Below are positions 52,777-61,970 of a stretch of DNA of 64,000 nucleotides, piece after piece. The DNA is from Salinadaptatus halalkaliphilus (GTDB taxonomy: Archaea > Halobacteriota > Halobacteria > Halobacteriales > Natrialbaceae). The stretch lies in NCBI RefSeq assembly GCF_006543045.1, contig NZ_RBZW01000055.1, forward strand, positions 147,526-211,525. The letters run 5' to 3'. Position 1 is the stretch's first letter. Each line of letters begins with the position of its first letter. The notes under the pieces are model-generated. The model was not told the DNA's origin. It saw only the letters and a program-made list of their open reading frames with translations, and did not search any database. Position numbers and translations under genes: made by a program.

Positions 52777-54117
52777 ATGACCAATGCGAGCCAGGGGACG
52801 GCGTCGCTCGAGGCGGCCCGGCACACCGTCCGCACACGCCCAAACAGACGACACGTGCTCGGAGCGGTGGCCGGGACGTCGATCGGATCATTGGCCGGCT
52901 GTCTCGAGACCTACGAGACGGTCGCCGGAAGCGCCGACGAGACGGAGGAAACGATCACGATCGGCGTTCTCGCAGCCGATCCTGATGGGGACTATCTCGG
53001 CCAGTCGATCGTCCGGTCCGTCAGGCTTGCCGTCGATCAGCTCAACGAGGAGGACGGTATCGGCGGCGCGCCGGTCGAACTCGCCGTCGGTGATACGAAC
53101 GGCAACCCACTCGAGGGACGCCGGGAGTACCAGCGACTCGTGTTAGAGGAAGGCGCAGATGTCACGATCGGCGTCGGAACCAGCGAAGTGTTGGTCGAAC
53201 TGGCACAGGATATCGCCGAGCAGGAGACGGTACACATTACCGCCGGCGCGGCGACGACCGCGATCACGGACCTCGTCCGCGACCAGTACGACCAGTACAA
53301 GTATCACTTCCGTGCCGGTCCGGTCAACGAGTACGACCTCGGTGAGGCCCAGATCGACTTTCTGCAGGAGATGGCGCCCGAACTGGGCTGGGAATCGATC
53401 GCGCTGCTTGCCGAAGATTACAGCTGGTCGGAGGGATCGTGGGAAACCTTTCAGGAACAGCGAGCGGATCTCCCCCTCGACATCGCGGTCGAACAGCGAT
53501 ATCCGCCAGCGACCAACGATTTCGGTGCTATCTACGACGAAGCCGAAGCGGCCGACATCGACTCGGTGTTCATCTCGACGGCTCACACCGGCACCGACGC
53601 CGTTCTCGATTGGGCTGGACAGCGCCCCTTCGGATTCGGCGGGATCCACGTTCCGTTGCAGTTACCGACCTACTACGAGGCGACCAACGGAGCCTGTCGG
53701 TACGCCATCGGACAAAGTAGCGCGCCGCTTGGACCCGATGTCACGCCGGAAAGCGAGGCGCTTCGAACCGCCTACCAGGACGCCTACGGCGAATCGACGC
53801 CGGTCTACACCGGCTACTTTGCCTACGACGCGACGATGGTGTTTGCCCAAGCGGTCGAACAAACGAGTACCGACGGCTCGACGGTCATGCCCGAGGCCGA
53901 CGACCTCGTCGAGACGCTCGAGGAGATCGAGGTTGCGGGTAGTTCCGGCACCATCGAATTCCACGACCGAGACGGGGAGTATCCACACGACCTGATCTAT
54001 AGGGAAGGGGATACGTTCTACTTCCAGTGGCAAGAACAGGACGGCGAAGGCGTCCAGGAGATCATCTGGCCCGAGGAGTACGCGACGGCCGAGTACGTTC
54101 CACCGGCGTGGTTGTGA
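52777..54117 (+). CDS. Type 1 periplasmic-binding-protein-like lipoprotein, BasB-like chemotaxis binding protein, copy 1
   Basis: 446 aa. N-terminus (NRRHVLGAVAGTSIGSLAGC) is a Tat-type signal with a lipobox. The mature part is a LivJ-type branched-chain-amino-acid-binding fold: TIGVLAADPDGDYLGQSIVRSVRLAVDQLNEEDGIGG, IGVGTSEVLVELAQDIAEQE, LLAEDYSWSEGSWETFQE and HVPLQLPTYYEATNGACRYA. No permease or ATPase gene is adjacent, and it is divergent from a transducer, so a chemotactic ligand-binding role is likely. It shares strong C-terminal similarity with copy 2. Ligand unknown. Confidence 0.85.
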   Translation: MTNASQGTASLEAARHTVRTRPNRRHVLGAVAGTSIGSLAGCLETYETVAGSADETEETITIGVLAADPDGDYLGQSIVRSVRLAVDQLNEEDGIGGAPVELAVGDTNGNPLEGRREYQRLVLEEGADVTIGVGTSEVLVELAQDIAEQETVHITAGAATTAITDLVRDQYDQYKYHFRAGPVNEYDLGEAQIDFLQEMAPELGWESIALLAEDYSWSEGSWETFQEQRADLPLDIAVEQRYPPATNDFGAIYDEAEAADIDSVFISTAHTGTDAVLDWAGQRPFGFGGIHVPLQLPTYYEATNGACRYAIGQSSAPLGPDVTPESEALRTAYQDAYGESTPVYTGYFAYDATMVFAQAVEQTSTDGSTVMPEADDLVETLEEIEVAGSSGTIEFHDRDGEYPHDLIYREGDTFYFQWQEQDGEGVQEIIWPEEYATAEYVPPAWL

Positions 54118-54336
54118 AGTACCTCGGGGGCAATCCCCGAGGCGATCCACGACAAAACCCGTGCTCGCGGACTGACGAACCGATACCACGTACCACGTCT
54201 GTCTCTGCGGGAGGTCTCCGCTGAATGGACTACCCGCTCGCTGATACAATGATTTTCGAGTTTTCGAGCGTTGATCCTGGTGTATGTGGAAAAATCGTCC
54301 ACAAAGACTAAGCGATTTGCTAACTCATTGAAAGCT

Positions 54337-55686
54337 ATGGAAAATCGGGGACTGGGGAATGTAGCCAACTCGTTGCCGACTGGCACAGAGAGATACACCC
54401 GCCGACGGCTCTTGACGGCGAGTGCCGGCGTCGGCGCCGTTTCGCTCGCTGGCTGTCTCGAGTCGACCGATGTCGAGGAAGCGGTTCTCGGCACGGCGGA
54501 CGACGGCGACGATGCGGTGACGATCGGCGTGCTCGCCCCGAACCCGGAGAGCGATTTTATCGGTCGATCGATGGCACGCGGCGCCGCTGTTGCCGTCGAG
54601 CAACTCAACGATGCCGGCGGGATCCTCGGTCGGGAGGTCGAACTCGTCGTCGGCAACACGGCGGCGAACCCCCTCGAGGCTCGCCGGGAGTATCATCGCC
54701 TCGTCTTAGAGGAGGGCGCAGACGTGACGGTCGGGGTCTTCGACAGTCCGGCGCTGGTCACGCTCATGGACGAGATCGCCGAACAGGAGACGATTCATCT
54801 AACGACGGGAGCGGCGACGACAGTGGCGAGCCAGTTCGTCACCGAGAACTACGACCGGTACAAGTATCACTTCCGCGTCGGACCGACCAACGAAATCGAT
54901 CTGGGACGTGGCATCGTCGACTTCGTCGACGGGATCGCCGCCGATGTCGGATGGGAAACGGTTGCCGTTCTGGCTGAGGACTACGACTGGGCGGACGGGC
55001 CCTGGTCGGTGCTCCAGAATGACCTTCAGGAAACCGGCGTCGATGTCGCGCTCGAGCAGCGGTATCCGCCGGCGACCGACGACTTCGTCGATCGGTACGA
55101 CGAGGCAACAGCAGCCGAGGCCGACGTCGCGCTCATCGCGACGGCTCACACCGGTACCGAAGCGCTGTTAGACTGGGCGTATCCGAACCGCCCGGAGCCA
55201 GACCCCCGCCCCTATCCGTTCGAATTCGGCGGGATTCACGTGCCGATGCAACTGCCAACCTACTACGAGCAGACCGACGGCGCCTGCCGGTACGGCTTCT
55301 GTCAGATCAGTGCAACGGCCCAGAGCGACGTCGGTGACCTGACCCAATCGTTCGTCGGCGAGTACGAGAGCACGTACGGCGAGACGCCGGTGTACACCGG
55401 CTACACGACCTACGAAGCGGTCAGGCTGTTCGCCGACCGAGCGGCGGCCGTCGGCGAACTCGAGACCGACGATCTCGTTACCGCTCTCGAGGATGCGTCC
55501 TTCGATGGAGCGACCGGCACGATCGAATTCTACGATCGGGATCACGAGTTCGCACACGATCTCGTCTACAACGAGGACGAGGCGCTGTTTTTCCAGTGGC
55601 AGGAACGGGACGGCGAGGGCGTTCAGGAGATCGTCTGGCCCGAGGAGTACGCGACCGCCGAGTACGTCTCGCCGCCCTGGACCTGA
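54337..55686 (+). CDS. Type 1 periplasmic-binding-protein-like lipoprotein, BasB-like, copy 2
   Basis: 449 aa from ATG at 54337. Tat lipoprotein signal (TRRRLLTASAGVGAVSLAGC). The architecture matches the 52777 protein through YYEQTDGACRYGFCQIS; the C-terminus is nearly identical (FFQWQERDGEGVQEIVWPEEY). The paralogs could bind different ligands for the divergent transducer. The longer start at 54271 adds 22 residues upstream of the signal and is less likely. A 220-bp gap separates it from copy 1, so it may have its own promoter. Confidence 0.85.
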   Translation: MENRGLGNVANSLPTGTERYTRRRLLTASAGVGAVSLAGCLESTDVEEAVLGTADDGDDAVTIGVLAPNPESDFIGRSMARGAAVAVEQLNDAGGILGREVELVVGNTAANPLEARREYHRLVLEEGADVTVGVFDSPALVTLMDEIAEQETIHLTTGAATTVASQFVTENYDRYKYHFRVGPTNEIDLGRGIVDFVDGIAADVGWETVAVLAEDYDWADGPWSVLQNDLQETGVDVALEQRYPPATDDFVDRYDEATAAEADVALIATAHTGTEALLDWAYPNRPEPDPRPYPFEFGGIHVPMQLPTYYEQTDGACRYGFCQISATAQSDVGDLTQSFVGEYESTYGETPVYTGYTTYEAVRLFADRAAAVGELETDDLVTALEDASFDGATGTIEFYDRDHEFAHDLVYNEDEALFFQWQERDGEGVQEIVWPEEYATAEYVSPPWT

Positions 55687-55729
55687 CCGCGAGCGAGTCG
55701 GCCGGTGTGTTCGCCGAGTCGTGCCGAGA

Positions 55730-56995
55730 TCAGTCGTCGACACCCTCCTCGAGCGGTTGGTCGGCCCCGACGAACCGACCGAGGCCGGCGGCGAGCGCGG
55801 CCGAAAGCAGGGTCCCAGCCAGAGCAAACCCGGCGATGACGAGGAAAAACGTCGCCGTCGAGAACCCCCCGAGGACGTAGCCGCCGATCGCGATGCTCGC
55901 CGCACCGAGACCGAACTCGCCGAGGTAGGTGTAGCCGTAGGACAGGCCACGAGTATCCGGCGGCGTGTAGACCGCCACGGCGTTCTGGTAGAACGGCTGG
56001 ATGCCAAAGAGGACGAATCCGAAGACGCCACAGAGGACGACGATCGCCCCCAGTCCCATCGCCGTGACGGGGACGAACGCGACCGCGAGGATCGCCAACG
56101 CGAAGAAAAACCCGACCAATCCGCGAGCCGGTTCGACGCGATCGGTCAACTTCCCGCCGGCGTACTGGCCGGCCATCCCGATGACGAGCAGGCTGACGTA
56201 GATGTAGTCGGCCGGCTCGATCCCCTCGAGGCCGTCGGGCAGCGCCAGGGCGTCCATCGCGGGCACCCCGTGGAGGATCTCGGGGAGATAGGTAAGCATT
56301 CCGCGGTAGTACAGGCCCTCGAACGTGACGATCACGAAGACGATGGCGAACGCGCTGGCGAACAGCGTCCGCGAGTTCGAGAATAGCTCCTCGAGCGAGA
56401 GCGCCTCGTCCGGGCCGGCGTCGATGTCGTCTTCGACTGCCGCGGTCGAATCGAACTCGGCGCTGAGGCCGTAGATGACGGCCACCAGGCCGGGAACCGC
56501 GAGGATCGCCGCAACGAGTTGCCACTCGAGGGTGATGAGCAAGGTTGCGGCGACGAAGGGGCCGAGCGCGATGCCGACGTTGCCGGCGATGCCGTGCCAG
56601 GCGAAGACGGTGCCTCGCTCCTCGACGCCGGTGCTGATCAGCGCGAGCCCGGCGGGGTGGTAGATGCTCGCGGCGATCCCCCACAGGAGGAGGCCAGCGG
56701 CGATGGCGGCGATCGATGTGGCTGTGGCAAGAACGAGAAAGGAGAGACTCATACCGGCGAGACAGACGACGACGAGCCGCTTCGGTCCGAATCGATCGGC
56801 CAGAATGCCCGCCGGGAGCGCGCCGAGGCCGAACGGGGCGTAGCCGAGGGCGACGACCAGTCCCAGCAAGGCAACGCCGATGTCGAACTCGGCGAGCCAG
56901 ATCACGAGAAAGATCGGGATCGACGTCTCGAACCAGTGGACCAGCGCGTGGCCCGTCATCGTGAACCCGGCGATCGACCGATCGTTTCCGTCCAT
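55730..56995 (-). CDS. MFS transporter
   Basis: 421 aa with 12 helices. Loop 2-3 motif LADRFGPKRLVVV and the matching central loop fit MFS. N-terminal MTGHALVHWFETSIPIFLVIWLAEF begins the first helix. Helix-helix spacing is normal. Substrate unknown; drug or metabolite efflux is likely. Convergent with the binding-protein gene; no operon. Confidence 0.88.
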   Translation of the reverse strand: MDGNDRSIAGFTMTGHALVHWFETSIPIFLVIWLAEFDIGVALLGLVVALGYAPFGLGALPAGILADRFGPKRLVVVCLAGMSLSFLVLATATSIAAIAAGLLLWGIAASIYHPAGLALISTGVEERGTVFAWHGIAGNVGIALGPFVAATLLITLEWQLVAAILAVPGLVAVIYGLSAEFDSTAAVEDDIDAGPDEALSLEELFSNSRTLFASAFAIVFVIVTFEGLYYRGMLTYLPEILHGVPAMDALALPDGLEGIEPADYIYVSLLVIGMAGQYAGGKLTDRVEPARGLVGFFFALAILAVAFVPVTAMGLGAIVVLCGVFGFVLFGIQPFYQNAVAVYTPPDTRGLSYGYTYLGEFGLGAASIAIGGYVLGGFSTATFFLVIAGFALAGTLLSAALAAGLGRFVGADQPLEEGVDD

Positions 56996-57080
56996 GCTCG
57001 CGTCTTCGTCGAAAGGCGACGGCGCGCGTACTTAGCCGCTTGGGAAGGGGAACGCGTCGATCCGATTGGGGATCAGCGGT

Positions 57081-57704
57081 CTAGGAGCCGTCCTCGAGCG
57101 TCGCGTCGTCCGCGCTGGTAGTTGCCGACTCGTCGACCCCGACGGCCTGGCTCACGTCCACGTCAGCCGGTGCTTCCTGCCCGCCGACGACGAGGTCGCC
57201 GTCGTCAGTTTCGACGTAGACATCGTCGGCGAACCCGCCTTCGACGTGGGGGTGATCGGGGTCCTCGAGTCGTTCGGGGGTCGACGGCGCTTCGGGCAGC
57301 CCCTCGGGTGGCTCGAACTGGCCCAGCGGTTCGTCGATCGTGATGTCCCAGCGCTCGAAGAACTCGACGTAGCGCTCGTAGTGGGCCTCGAGTTCGTCGG
57401 TCGGAAACTCCATCATCTCGGTCCAGCCGTGGTTGTAGAAGTCGAAGTTGGCCTGAATGTGGGTGATCTCGCGGGCTTCGGCCTCCGAGTAGCCGTCTTG
57501 GAGCGCACGCAGGTAGCTGTCGACAGTGGCCTCGAAGAGTCCGTCGAGGTGGTCCTCGCGTTCGTCGGCACGGTCGGGGTCGGCCTTCCCCAGGAACACC
57601 CTGGTGTGAAGGCGAACGAGTCCCGACGTGGCGACCGACCGAACGATCGGCGTCTCGAGTGCCTTCCGTGAGGCGAAGTGACGTGCATTTTGATGGAGTT
57701 TCAT
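57081..57704 (-). CDS. DUF6149 family haloarchaeal protein
   Basis: 207 aa from ATG at 57704. N-terminal KLHQNARHFASRKALETPIVRSVATSGLVRLHTRVFLGKADPDRA, then helical EAREITHIQANFDFYNHGWTEMMEFPTDELEAHYERYVEFFERW and a tail (GQFEPPEGLPEAP...). It is soluble and of unknown function; the DUF assignment is from memory. The tail may be disordered. Divergent from the FAD/NAD oxidoreductase. Confidence 0.75.
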   Translation of the reverse strand: MKLHQNARHFASRKALETPIVRSVATSGLVRLHTRVFLGKADPDRADEREDHLDGLFEATVDSYLRALQDGYSEAEAREITHIQANFDFYNHGWTEMMEFPTDELEAHYERYVEFFERWDITIDEPLGQFEPPEGLPEAPSTPERLEDPDHPHVEGGFADDVYVETDDGDLVVGGQEAPADVDVSQAVGVDESATTSADDATLEDGS

Positions 57705-57929
57705 AGTCGTCCATTCGGCAGGACGCCTAAAGAAGGGTCCGGGAGCGATCGACGAGTCCGGCACGAGATCGCAGCGTTGGCCCGTTGCAGTTGTTAGCAT
57801 ATCGAAGGTCTAAGAAATGTTGCCTCGATCGTACTCTATTCATGACATTGTTAATATATCGCCGAACTAGAACGGACAATCGTGTCGATGGAGCAGTCCC
57901 TGGGTAAAATAGACGAGATAGCAATCCAC

Positions 57930-57934
57930 TTTAA
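57930..57934 (+). promoter_or_regulatory. Probable TATA box of the FAD/NAD oxidoreductase
   Basis: TTTAA about 25-27 bp upstream of the ATG at 57958. The 253-bp intergenic region also contains AT-rich TTAATATATC near 57848-57857, probably the opposite-strand promoter of the DUF6149 gene. Confidence 0.4.
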
Positions 57935-57957
57935 CCCCGATTACGAACCATCCGTAC

Positions 57958-59196
57958 ATGACCCAGTACGTTATCATCGGGGACGGAATCTCCGGCAGTT
58001 CGGCTGCCGAGACGCTCCGGGAAGAGGAGCCGGAGGCAGAGATTACCGTTATTACCGATGAGGGGGAGCCACTGTACAATCGGATCCTCATCAAGGAACA
58101 CGCGAAGGGAAAGCTCCCCGAGGCCCCGATCTCGATTCACGACGAGGAGTGGTACGCCGAGCGCGACATCGAACTCTCGCTCAACACCCACGTGACGTCG
58201 GTCGACACCGACGCCAAGGTCGTCCATACCCACGAGGGCGACGACCTCGAGTACGACAAACTGCTGATCGCGACCGGCGGGACGCCGACCCAGCTCCCGG
58301 TCGACAACAGCGACGCCGACGGCGTCCACCACTTCTGGACCTTCCAGGACGCCCGCGCGATTCGCGAGAGTTCCGAGGCGGCCGATCGCGGCGTCATCGT
58401 CGGTGCCGGGCTGCTCGGCATCGACTTCGCGGCCGTCTGTGGCGCCCAGGGCGTCGAGGCCGACTACCTGATGCGTGGCGATCGCTGGTGGCGCTACGCG
58501 CTGTCGGCCGACGGCGCCGAGATCATGCACGAGGGCATGCGCGAGGTTGGCGTCGAACCGGTCTTCGACAGCGGCGTCGATCAGTTCGAAGTCGACGACG
58601 ACGGCCACGTGACGGCCGCGATCGACCCCAACGGGGAGCGCTATCCCTGTGACTTCGCCGGCGTCGCGATCGGTCTCACGTTCAACACCGAATTCCTCGG
58701 CGATATCGATCTCGAGGAGGAAAACGGCATCGTCGTTGACGAGTATATGCAGACGAGCATCGACGACGTGTACGCGGCCGGCGACATCACGCGGTTTTAC
58801 GACGTTTTGCTCGGCGAGCAAGCCCAGAACGGATCGTGGGGCTCGGCCAAGGAACAGGGTCGGGTCGCCGCCATCAACATGGCTGCCGACGACGAGGCCG
58901 AAGGCTTCGAGTGGGTGTCGTCGTACTCGATTACGCACTTCGACTTCCCGTTTCTCTCCTTTGGCCACCCGACGCTCGGCGACGACCACGCCGAACGCCG
59001 GTACAGCGACACCGAGTGGCGACGGATCGCGTTCAAAGACGGCAAGATAGTCGGCGGCGTCCTCATCGGCGATCTCTCCCCGCAGAGTACGTTCAAGCAA
59101 CTGATGCGCGAACAGCGCGATGTCGCCGATCAGGCCGACGTTCTCCTCGAGCAATCCGTCGATATCGACGAACTTGCGCCGCCCCAGGAACAGTAG
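57958..59196 (+). CDS. NAD(P)/FAD-dependent oxidoreductase (pyridine nucleotide-disulfide family)
   Basis: 412 aa. FAD loop YVIIGDGISGSSAAETLREE, NAD(P) loop VIVGAGLLGIDFAAVCGAQG and the second FAD motif VDEYMQTSIDDVYAAGDITRFYD. There is no redox-active CxxxxC, so it is closer to NADH oxidase/rubredoxin-reductase-type proteins. It is followed, after 145 bp, by a NrfD-like membrane gene; the pair may transfer electrons between NAD(P)H and the membrane pool. Confidence 0.88.
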   Translation: MTQYVIIGDGISGSSAAETLREEEPEAEITVITDEGEPLYNRILIKEHAKGKLPEAPISIHDEEWYAERDIELSLNTHVTSVDTDAKVVHTHEGDDLEYDKLLIATGGTPTQLPVDNSDADGVHHFWTFQDARAIRESSEAADRGVIVGAGLLGIDFAAVCGAQGVEADYLMRGDRWWRYALSADGAEIMHEGMREVGVEPVFDSGVDQFEVDDDGHVTAAIDPNGERYPCDFAGVAIGLTFNTEFLGDIDLEEENGIVVDEYMQTSIDDVYAAGDITRFYDVLLGEQAQNGSWGSAKEQGRVAAINMAADDEAEGFEWVSSYSITHFDFPFLSFGHPTLGDDHAERRYSDTEWRRIAFKDGKIVGGVLIGDLSPQSTFKQLMREQRDVADQADVLLEQSVDIDELAPPQEQ

Positions 59197-59341
59197 TAGT
59201 CGCCGAACTCGCCGTTTCGATTCGCGTTTCTCGTGGCTCGTCTCGTGACGCGTTCCCCTTTCGCCTCCGGACAGTGTGGCTTGCACTCGCACGCTCTGTA
59301 ACGAAATGCGTGGCTGGAATAGGTTGGGTAACACGTCTCAA

Positions 59342-60700
59342 ATGAGCACCAAAACGCCACGCAAAGCCGATATTCTTCGGCCGATTCAACAGACCTCGAC
59401 GGCGTACTACGTGTTGGTCGCTATCGCGGGCCTCGCGCTCGGGCTCTTTCTCCTCGGGTGGGCCTACCAGCTCTATGAAGGGATGGTCGTCACTGGCCTC
59501 TCGGACTGGGGTAGCGGCGGCGGCGTCACCTGGGGCGTCTACATCGGCGCGTTCATCTGGTGGGTCGGGATCGCCCACGGCGGGATCATCCTCTCGGCGG
59601 CGGTCCGGCTGCTCGGCATGGACCGGTACATGCCGGTCGCCCGCCTCGCCGAGATGCTCACGCTGGCCGGTCTCTCCGCGGCTGGCTTCTACATCATCGT
59701 CCACATGGGCCGTCCCGACCGGATGGTCACGAGCGTGCTCGGTCACTACCACATCACGGTCAACAACTCGCCGCTGGTGTGGGACGTGACCGTCATCACG
59801 GCCTACTTCGTGCTGACCGCGACTTACCTCGCGCTCACGCTCCGATACGACATCACGCGATTGCGCGATCAGCTTCCCGACCACTTCGGGCCGCTCTATG
59901 CGGTCATGACGCTTGGCTACACCGAGGAAGAAGACGAAGTCGTCCAGCGGATGGTCTGGTGGCTCGCACTCGCGATCATCATCATGGCGCCGCTGCTCCT
60001 TCACGGCGGCGTGATTCCGTGGCTGTTCGCGGTCTTGCCGACCTATCCCCGCTGGTTCGGCGGCGTGCAGGGTCCGCAGTTCCTGACGATCGCGCTCACC
60101 TCGGCCATCAGCGGCGTCATCATCCTCTCGTATGCCTTCCGACGAGCCTACGACTGGGATCACATCATGACCGACGACATCTTCCGCGGACTGACGCTGT
60201 GGCTCGGCTTCTTTACACTCCTCTTTCTCTGGCTCCAGCTCCAGCAGATCACGACGGGTACGTTCTTCCCACCCGTCGAGCTCGAGGTCGCGTGGGTCGC
60301 CACCCTCGAGCACCCGGTCTACGTCCTCTCGATGAGCCTGGTCACGGCCGTCCTCGCCTTTATTTTCGCCCAGACGATCCGGCCCGCGTTGTTCTCGAAG
60401 GGGCGAGCGATCGTCTGTGCGTTTGCCATCCTCACCGCGACGTTGCTGGAGAAGGTGTTGTTCGTCGTCGAGGGATTCTTTCACCCGGCGTTCGAAATTT
60501 ACTACGCGACTCCCGGGACGTACGTCCCGAGCCTGATCGAAATCGCCTCCGTCACGGGGACGATCGGGATGGTGGCGCTCTTTTTCCTGACCATCGCCAA
60601 GATCGTCCCGGTGGTCGAACTCCACGCGATCGAGCACCTGCGGGCCGATCACGACCACGGCAGCGAACCGAGACAGGAGCGCGAGACGACACACGAGTGA
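59342..60700 (+). CDS. NrfD/PsrC-family membrane subunit
   Basis: 452 aa from ATG at 59342 (MSTKTPRKADILRPIQQTS). About ten helices; GVYIGAFIWWVGIAHGGIILSAAVRLLGM and the histidine-rich loop HMGRPDRM are typical of NrfD/PsrC-type quinol-binding subunits of molybdo- or iron-sulfur oxidoreductases. The usual Fe-S partner (NrfC/PsrB-like) and catalytic subunit are missing. Upstream FAD/NAD gene is the only close neighbour. Polysulfide or other respiratory roles are inferences. Confidence 0.85.
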   Translation: MSTKTPRKADILRPIQQTSTAYYVLVAIAGLALGLFLLGWAYQLYEGMVVTGLSDWGSGGGVTWGVYIGAFIWWVGIAHGGIILSAAVRLLGMDRYMPVARLAEMLTLAGLSAAGFYIIVHMGRPDRMVTSVLGHYHITVNNSPLVWDVTVITAYFVLTATYLALTLRYDITRLRDQLPDHFGPLYAVMTLGYTEEEDEVVQRMVWWLALAIIIMAPLLLHGGVIPWLFAVLPTYPRWFGGVQGPQFLTIALTSAISGVIILSYAFRRAYDWDHIMTDDIFRGLTLWLGFFTLLFLWLQLQQITTGTFFPPVELEVAWVATLEHPVYVLSMSLVTAVLAFIFAQTIRPALFSKGRAIVCAFAILTATLLEKVLFVVEGFFHPAFEIYYATPGTYVPSLIEIASVTGTIGMVALFFLTIAKIVPVVELHAIEHLRADHDHGSEPRQERETTHE

Positions 60701-60733
60701 CGCGATGCGCCCGCCACTCGGCCCGAAGCAGTG

Positions 60734-61420
60734 TTACTCGTCGGCGGACGGAACTGCTGTCGCGATCGACCGAAGCCACGCCGCTCGATCATCAGCCTCG
60801 AGGAGCGCCGAGGCCGCGCCCGTCGCGTCGGCACCGTACTCGAACGCCCGGGCAACGTCCGCGGCGGTTCGAATCCCGCCGCCGACGAAGACGCTGGTAC
60901 GCGGGTTTTCGTCGTCGACCATCGCGACGACGCGCTCGAGTCGCGCTGGTTCGGTTCGGAGCAACCCGTCGTCGGCGGCGATGTCGGCCGGCCGCTCGAA
61001 CAGCAACCAGTCTGGATCGAACGTCAACGCCGCGTTCGCCGTCTCGCGGTCGGGCGCCCAGACGATCGACTCGAGGCCGAGTTCGCGACACCGATCGACC
61101 GCTCGACCGATGTCGGCCAATCCCGCGTCGCGTTCGGGGTGGGTGAGAAAGGCGGCGTCAACACCGGCGTCTGCGACGCCCTCGAGGGTGGCGCCACCGA
61201 GTCCGGCCCGTTCGCGCGGTGTCGCAGTCTGGGCGACCACGGGGAGTGGCGTCTGTTCGGCGATCCACCGGAGATCGGGAAGGTGGGGCGCGACGGCAAA
61301 CCGTGCCCCGGTGTCGGCTCGAACGCGCTCGATCGCGTCGACGATCGAGCGGCCGTCCTCGCCAGCGGTTTCTGGTGCCACCTTGAAATTGACGAGGAAG
61401 GACGACTGTGGGAGTCCCAT
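60734..61420 (-). CDS. Divergent triose-phosphate isomerase-like TIM-barrel protein
   Basis: 228 aa with archaeal TPI layout: SSFLVNFKVAPETAGEDG has the Lys of the catalytic strand, FLTHPER has the catalytic His, LLFERPADIA has the Glu of loop 6, and VFVGGGIRTAADV is the phosphate-binding GGGI block. Several usual TPI positions differ: HSE becomes HPE, the GAHTGH block becomes GLGGAT, and EPPELIG becomes ERPADIA. So activity as TPI is uncertain; it may be a paralog with a related substrate. It is followed by a 49-residue DUF7557-like gene 7 bp upstream. Confidence 0.75.
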   Translation of the reverse strand: MGLPQSSFLVNFKVAPETAGEDGRSIVDAIERVRADTGARFAVAPHLPDLRWIAEQTPLPVVAQTATPRERAGLGGATLEGVADAGVDAAFLTHPERDAGLADIGRAVDRCRELGLESIVWAPDRETANAALTFDPDWLLFERPADIAADDGLLRTEPARLERVVAMVDDENPRTSVFVGGGIRTAADVARAFEYGADATGAASALLEADDRAAWLRSIATAVPSADE

Positions 61421-61427
61421 TCAGCGG

Positions 61428-61577
61428 TTACTCCGAGTACCCTTCCTGTAAGAACGCTCCTTCGGTCTCGTAGATCGACACCAGTTCTTCGACGAACTCC
61501 TCGATCGACTCGTCGGGTTCGCAGTGGCTCTCGAGGCGTTCCCTGAGATCGTCGCTGATTTCGATCGTTTGTGTCAT
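61428..61577 (-). CDS. DUF7557-like small antitoxin-like protein
   Basis: 49 aa from ATG at 61577. Sequence TIEISDDLRERLESHCEPDESIEEFVEELVSIYE looks like an RHH/VapB-type protein: one strand, two helices. It ends 7 bp before the TPI-like gene on the same strand, so the two may be cotranscribed. No toxin is adjacent. The DUF number is tentative. Confidence 0.7.
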   Translation of the reverse strand: MTQTIEISDDLRERLESHCEPDESIEEFVEELVSIYETEGAFLQEGYSE

Positions 61578-61970
61578 GGTCGTGGGTTGTCGGGTTGGCG
61601 CTATCAGATACTCCCGGATATCGTCGGCACCCGGTATCTGTGCGGGTTCCGATCGCGATATCGGGACAGGATACCATCCGACAGCACTAGTCCCGTTCGC
61701 ACCCAACCGGCAAATAAATCGGGGGCGACTCATTCCCGTAGACACATATCAACCTGCGTAGTTCTTGGCGCGCGGAAAACGGCGCCACTGTCTGGTACAT
61801 CGACGGTGGCATTTCGGTGCAATAACGGGGCAATGGAGCCATGGAGCGTGTGACAGGGTCCAGGCTCCGACCGGTTTTCGACGTTCGTACGCAAAATTGT
61901 TCCGATTAGTGTCATCGGCTGCAACGACTGGGACCGTCGGTTCTCGAACGCGAGTACTCACAGAAGCTCA
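61578..61970. other. Intergenic region, 393 bp, without recognised gene
   Basis: Contains the minus-strand promoter of the DUF7557-like gene and MITE-A copy A11 at its end. Several ORFs here are Arg/Ser-rich and not acidic, so they are not counted. Confidence 0.5.

Noticed and set aside
60860..60885. tRNA-like T-arm sequence GGTTCGAATCC
   Set aside because: It lies inside the TPI-like gene with no acceptor or anticodon stems around it; coincidence.
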